In this document: positions 62,095-64,000 of the stretch, in pieces
Layout of the letters: every line of letters begins with the position of its first letter
Numbering within the stretch: the stretch's first letter is position 1
Assembly (NCBI GenBank): GCA_963829705.1
Contig: CAWHJN010000003.1
Location: forward strand, 449,703-513,702
Direction: 5' to 3'
DNA from: CAWHJN01 sp963829705
GTDB lineage: Bacteria; Bacteroidota; Rhodothermia; Rhodothermales; BA12
Length of the DNA stretch: 64,000 nt
The notes under the pieces: model-generated
What the model was told of the DNA's origin: nothing
What the model saw: the letters and a program-made list of their open reading frames with translations, nothing else
Database searches by the model: none
Program-made: the position numbers and the translations under genes

Positions 62095-62266
62095 GATCTA
62101 TCCACGCTATGTGCCCGCAGGCGAGAGGTCGACGCCCGGCGCCTCCGGGGAGTGCCAGTAAAAGAAGTCCGCGAGTATACGTGTGATAGCAGCCCCCGTC
62201 AATGGCGTTCTTCCCGCCCCGCACCCCCCGAAACGACGCCTGCCACCTCCGTCTTTTCGCGCGTGT

Positions 62267-63901
62267 TCAGCGGGCGTTTAGCACGCGGCGTAGCCACGCA
62301 TGGAGGTGCGCCGTCGCGCCGGGCAGCACAGGGATCGCGCCCACGCCCATCTCCTCGATGGAGCGCGCCAGCGGGCTCGCGGCGTAGCGCCCGTCGTCGC
62401 GCCACGGATAGAGGACGACGGCCTCCACGACGCGCCGCTCGATCTTCCCCGCCTCGCGCTCGACAATCGCGTCGCGGTAGCGGTGGAGCGCGCCGAGCGC
62501 TCGGGACGGCGGACCGGGGATGCCGTAGCGCGCGACCGCCTGGGGCGTCGCTTCGAGGCGGTACTTGGCGTCGAGGACGTAGCGGCGCGGTGCGGCTCCG
62601 GCGTGGCGGACGGTGAGCAGGAAGTCAGGCTTCTGCGACAGCAGCGCGCCCGACGCGGCCAAGCGCGGCACGTAGCGCAGCGTCGCGGTGCCGCCGGGCA
62701 GCGGGAAGACGAGTCGCTGCGCGCCCGTGCGGAGTTTGAGGTCGAGGCCCGCAGCGTCCGGCTCGACGAGTGCGGTGGCGTCGAGCGTCTGCCCGGTGGC
62801 GTCGGCGAGGCCCTCGGCGATCCACAGCAGGCAGGCGTACTCGTAGAGCCGGTGGAGGTCGCGCAGGCGGAAGGGTAGCGCGCCCGCGTCGAGGCTGAAG
62901 CGCCGGTGCAGCGTTTCGAGCGCCTGGGCGGCCTCGCGGTAGCCAGGCGTCCGCATCAGCCGCAGCGTGGGCGCAGGGGCGGCGGTGGCCGGCGATACGC
63001 CGCGCAGCGGCGCAGCCTCGCGCCACGCGGCGACGCGCTGCCGCAGCCGGGCCACGAGCGCCCGGGCAGCCTCCTGGCGTGGCGTTCGGGCGGGGCGTTC
63101 GAGCCTGCGCGTCAGCCGGGCATCGAGCGCGGCGAGGCGGGCGGCGATCCATCGGTGCTCGGGCGTGTCGAGCGTCCAGCCGGACGTGGGCGCGACGAGC
63201 GTATCGCCCTCGGCGGCGCGGCGGGCGAGGCGGCGCACCAGCGCGGCGTCGGGGCGGCGGATGCGGTGCAGCGCCTCGACGCCCTCGGCGCGGACGAGGC
63301 GGCGCAAGGGCTGCCGGAAGGCGCGGCGCAGCGCGTGGTCGAGCGTGTCGGCGAGGGCGTCGAGCAGGGCCACCTCGGTCGCCGCCCCGCCTCTCCCCTC
63401 GCCTGCGCTGCCCTCGTGAAACGCCGCCGCGACGTGCTGGAGTGCGAGACTGTCGGCGATGCGTGCTACGTCCTCTACCAGCGCCCGGTAGTCCTCTCTG
63501 TAATCGAGCTTGGAGGGCATCACCTCGACGTCGAAGCGCAGGTGCGGTACGCCGTCGAGGGTGATCACGAAGGTGCTCCTGCCCACCTGCCCTCCGAAGT
63601 TTACCGGCCCGTGGAGCGTATCGGGCGCGGGGCGCTGCAACGCGCCGATGAGCACGGGGTCGATGTGGCGCACACCGGGCACGCGCCCGTCACCGCCGCG
63701 CGCGAACAGCGTGTAGGCCGTCTCCTCGAACAGGTGCCGCGCGGATTCCGAGCGCCGCATGCGGGCAGGCGGGCCGTCGTCGAGCCGTGTCACGCGCAGC
63801 CCGAAGGGCCGCCGCGATGGGTCAGCGGGTACGGCAGGGGGGTTGTCCGGCCCGCTCCACACGAGCCGCAGCGCGTCGGTGGTGATCTCGAAAAGTGTCA
63901 T
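62267..63901 (-). CDS. DUF2357-domain nuclease, McrC-like
   Basis: A 544-residue protein with an N-terminal DUF2357 region (FGGQVGRSTFVITLDGVPHL, FDVEVMPSKLDYREDYRALV) and a C-terminal PD-(D/E)xK nuclease core: SQKPDFLLTV about residue 420 and YVLDAKYRLEA about residue 440, followed by VVEAVVLYPW. Such proteins usually pair with an McrB-like AAA+ GTPase/ATPase in type IV restriction-like defence. The partner would be upstream, to the right of 63901, outside the window. The ATG (63901-63899) overlaps by ATGA a frame that stays open to the window edge. Long Arg/Ala-rich helices fill the middle. Confidence 0.85.
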   Translation of the reverse strand: MTLFEITTDALRLVWSGPDNPPAVPADPSRRPFGLRVTRLDDGPPARMRRSESARHLFEETAYTLFARGGDGRVPGVRHIDPVLIGALQRPAPDTLHGPVNFGGQVGRSTFVITLDGVPHLRFDVEVMPSKLDYREDYRALVEDVARIADSLALQHVAAAFHEGSAGEGRGGAATEVALLDALADTLDHALRRAFRQPLRRLVRAEGVEALHRIRRPDAALVRRLARRAAEGDTLVAPTSGWTLDTPEHRWIAARLAALDARLTRRLERPARTPRQEAARALVARLRQRVAAWREAAPLRGVSPATAAPAPTLRLMRTPGYREAAQALETLHRRFSLDAGALPFRLRDLHRLYEYACLLWIAEGLADATGQTLDATALVEPDAAGLDLKLRTGAQRLVFPLPGGTATLRYVPRLAASGALLSQKPDFLLTVRHAGAAPRRYVLDAKYRLEATPQAVARYGIPGPPSRALGALHRYRDAIVEREAGKIERRVVEAVVLYPWRDDGRYAASPLARSIEEMGVGAIPVLPGATAHLHAWLRRVLNAR

Positions 63902-64000
63902 GGGGCGGTGGACGGCGGGCCGGAGGGTTCGGGGCTGAAGAAAAGATGAAGCGAAACCCGCGATGTTTCCGCACGGTATCTTCTGGCCTTCCAAACTCCT

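Overview
The window looks like chromosomal DNA of a high-GC member of the Rhodothermota/Bacteroidota branch, close to Rhodothermales. Direct support comes from a C-terminal type IX secretion (T9SS) sorting domain, a GWxTD-domain protein, a DUF2480 protein, an HmuY/HmuR haem pair, a short primary-type sigma factor, Sec-exported (clade II) NosZ, several close matches to the Bacteroidota -7 promoter box (TAnnTTTG), and few visible Shine-Dalgarno sequences. No tRNA, rRNA, CRISPR array, prophage or insertion sequence was seen.

Layout. 1-5 kb: truncated cyclophilin lipoprotein, a small conserved protein, a perfect 27-bp palindrome beside a frameshifted ORF, Hsp20, and a haem-uptake pair (HmuY plus TonB-dependent receptor). 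5-15 kb: housekeeping genes including DUF2480, dihydroorotase, OPT transporter, RidA, ferredoxin-NADP reductase, glutamate dehydrogenase divergent from shikimate dehydrogenase, a response regulator, PgeF and TsaE. 15.7-19 kb: a PRC-barrel protein, then four tightly packed minus-strand genes without recognised function, three or four of which appear to end in or contain the same helix-plus-beta module; this is the best candidate for an undescribed system. 19-26.6 kb: Fmt, a lipoprotein, a GWxTD protein, FtsY, a CDP-alcohol phosphatidyltransferase, DinB-like, NUDIX, BamD and a TPR-like protein. 26.9-38 kb: fused 2-oxoacid dehydrogenase E1 (one frameshift), alkaline phosphatase, Wzi-like outer-membrane protein and a giant repeat-rich T9SS cargo gene broken by many frameshifts and stops.

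38.6-46.6 kb is a nitrous-oxide respiration island. Rrf2 regulator, cupin and group-III truncated haemoglobin run leftwards. Cytochrome c, nosZ, a NosB-like membrane protein, nosL, nosD, nosF and nosY run rightwards from the same 273-bp control region. 46.6-64 kb: GH3-like protein, sigma factor, uracil-DNA glycosylase, rhodanese, glycosyltransferase, MlaC, a TolC-type protein (one frameshift), HisG, HisE, ABC-F ATPase, a GDPD lipoprotein, an FG-GAP-like protein, an overlapping three-gene lipoprotein/M48 peptidase operon, and a DUF2357 nuclease (McrC-like) at the right edge whose usual ATPase partner would lie outside the window.

Two window-wide patterns stand out. Degenerate tandem heptanucleotide repeats sit immediately upstream of at least nine start codons, nearly always with the pyrimidine strand as the mRNA strand. 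Single-base frameshifts interrupt several otherwise well-conserved genes, so either consensus quality is uneven or some genes are truly broken.
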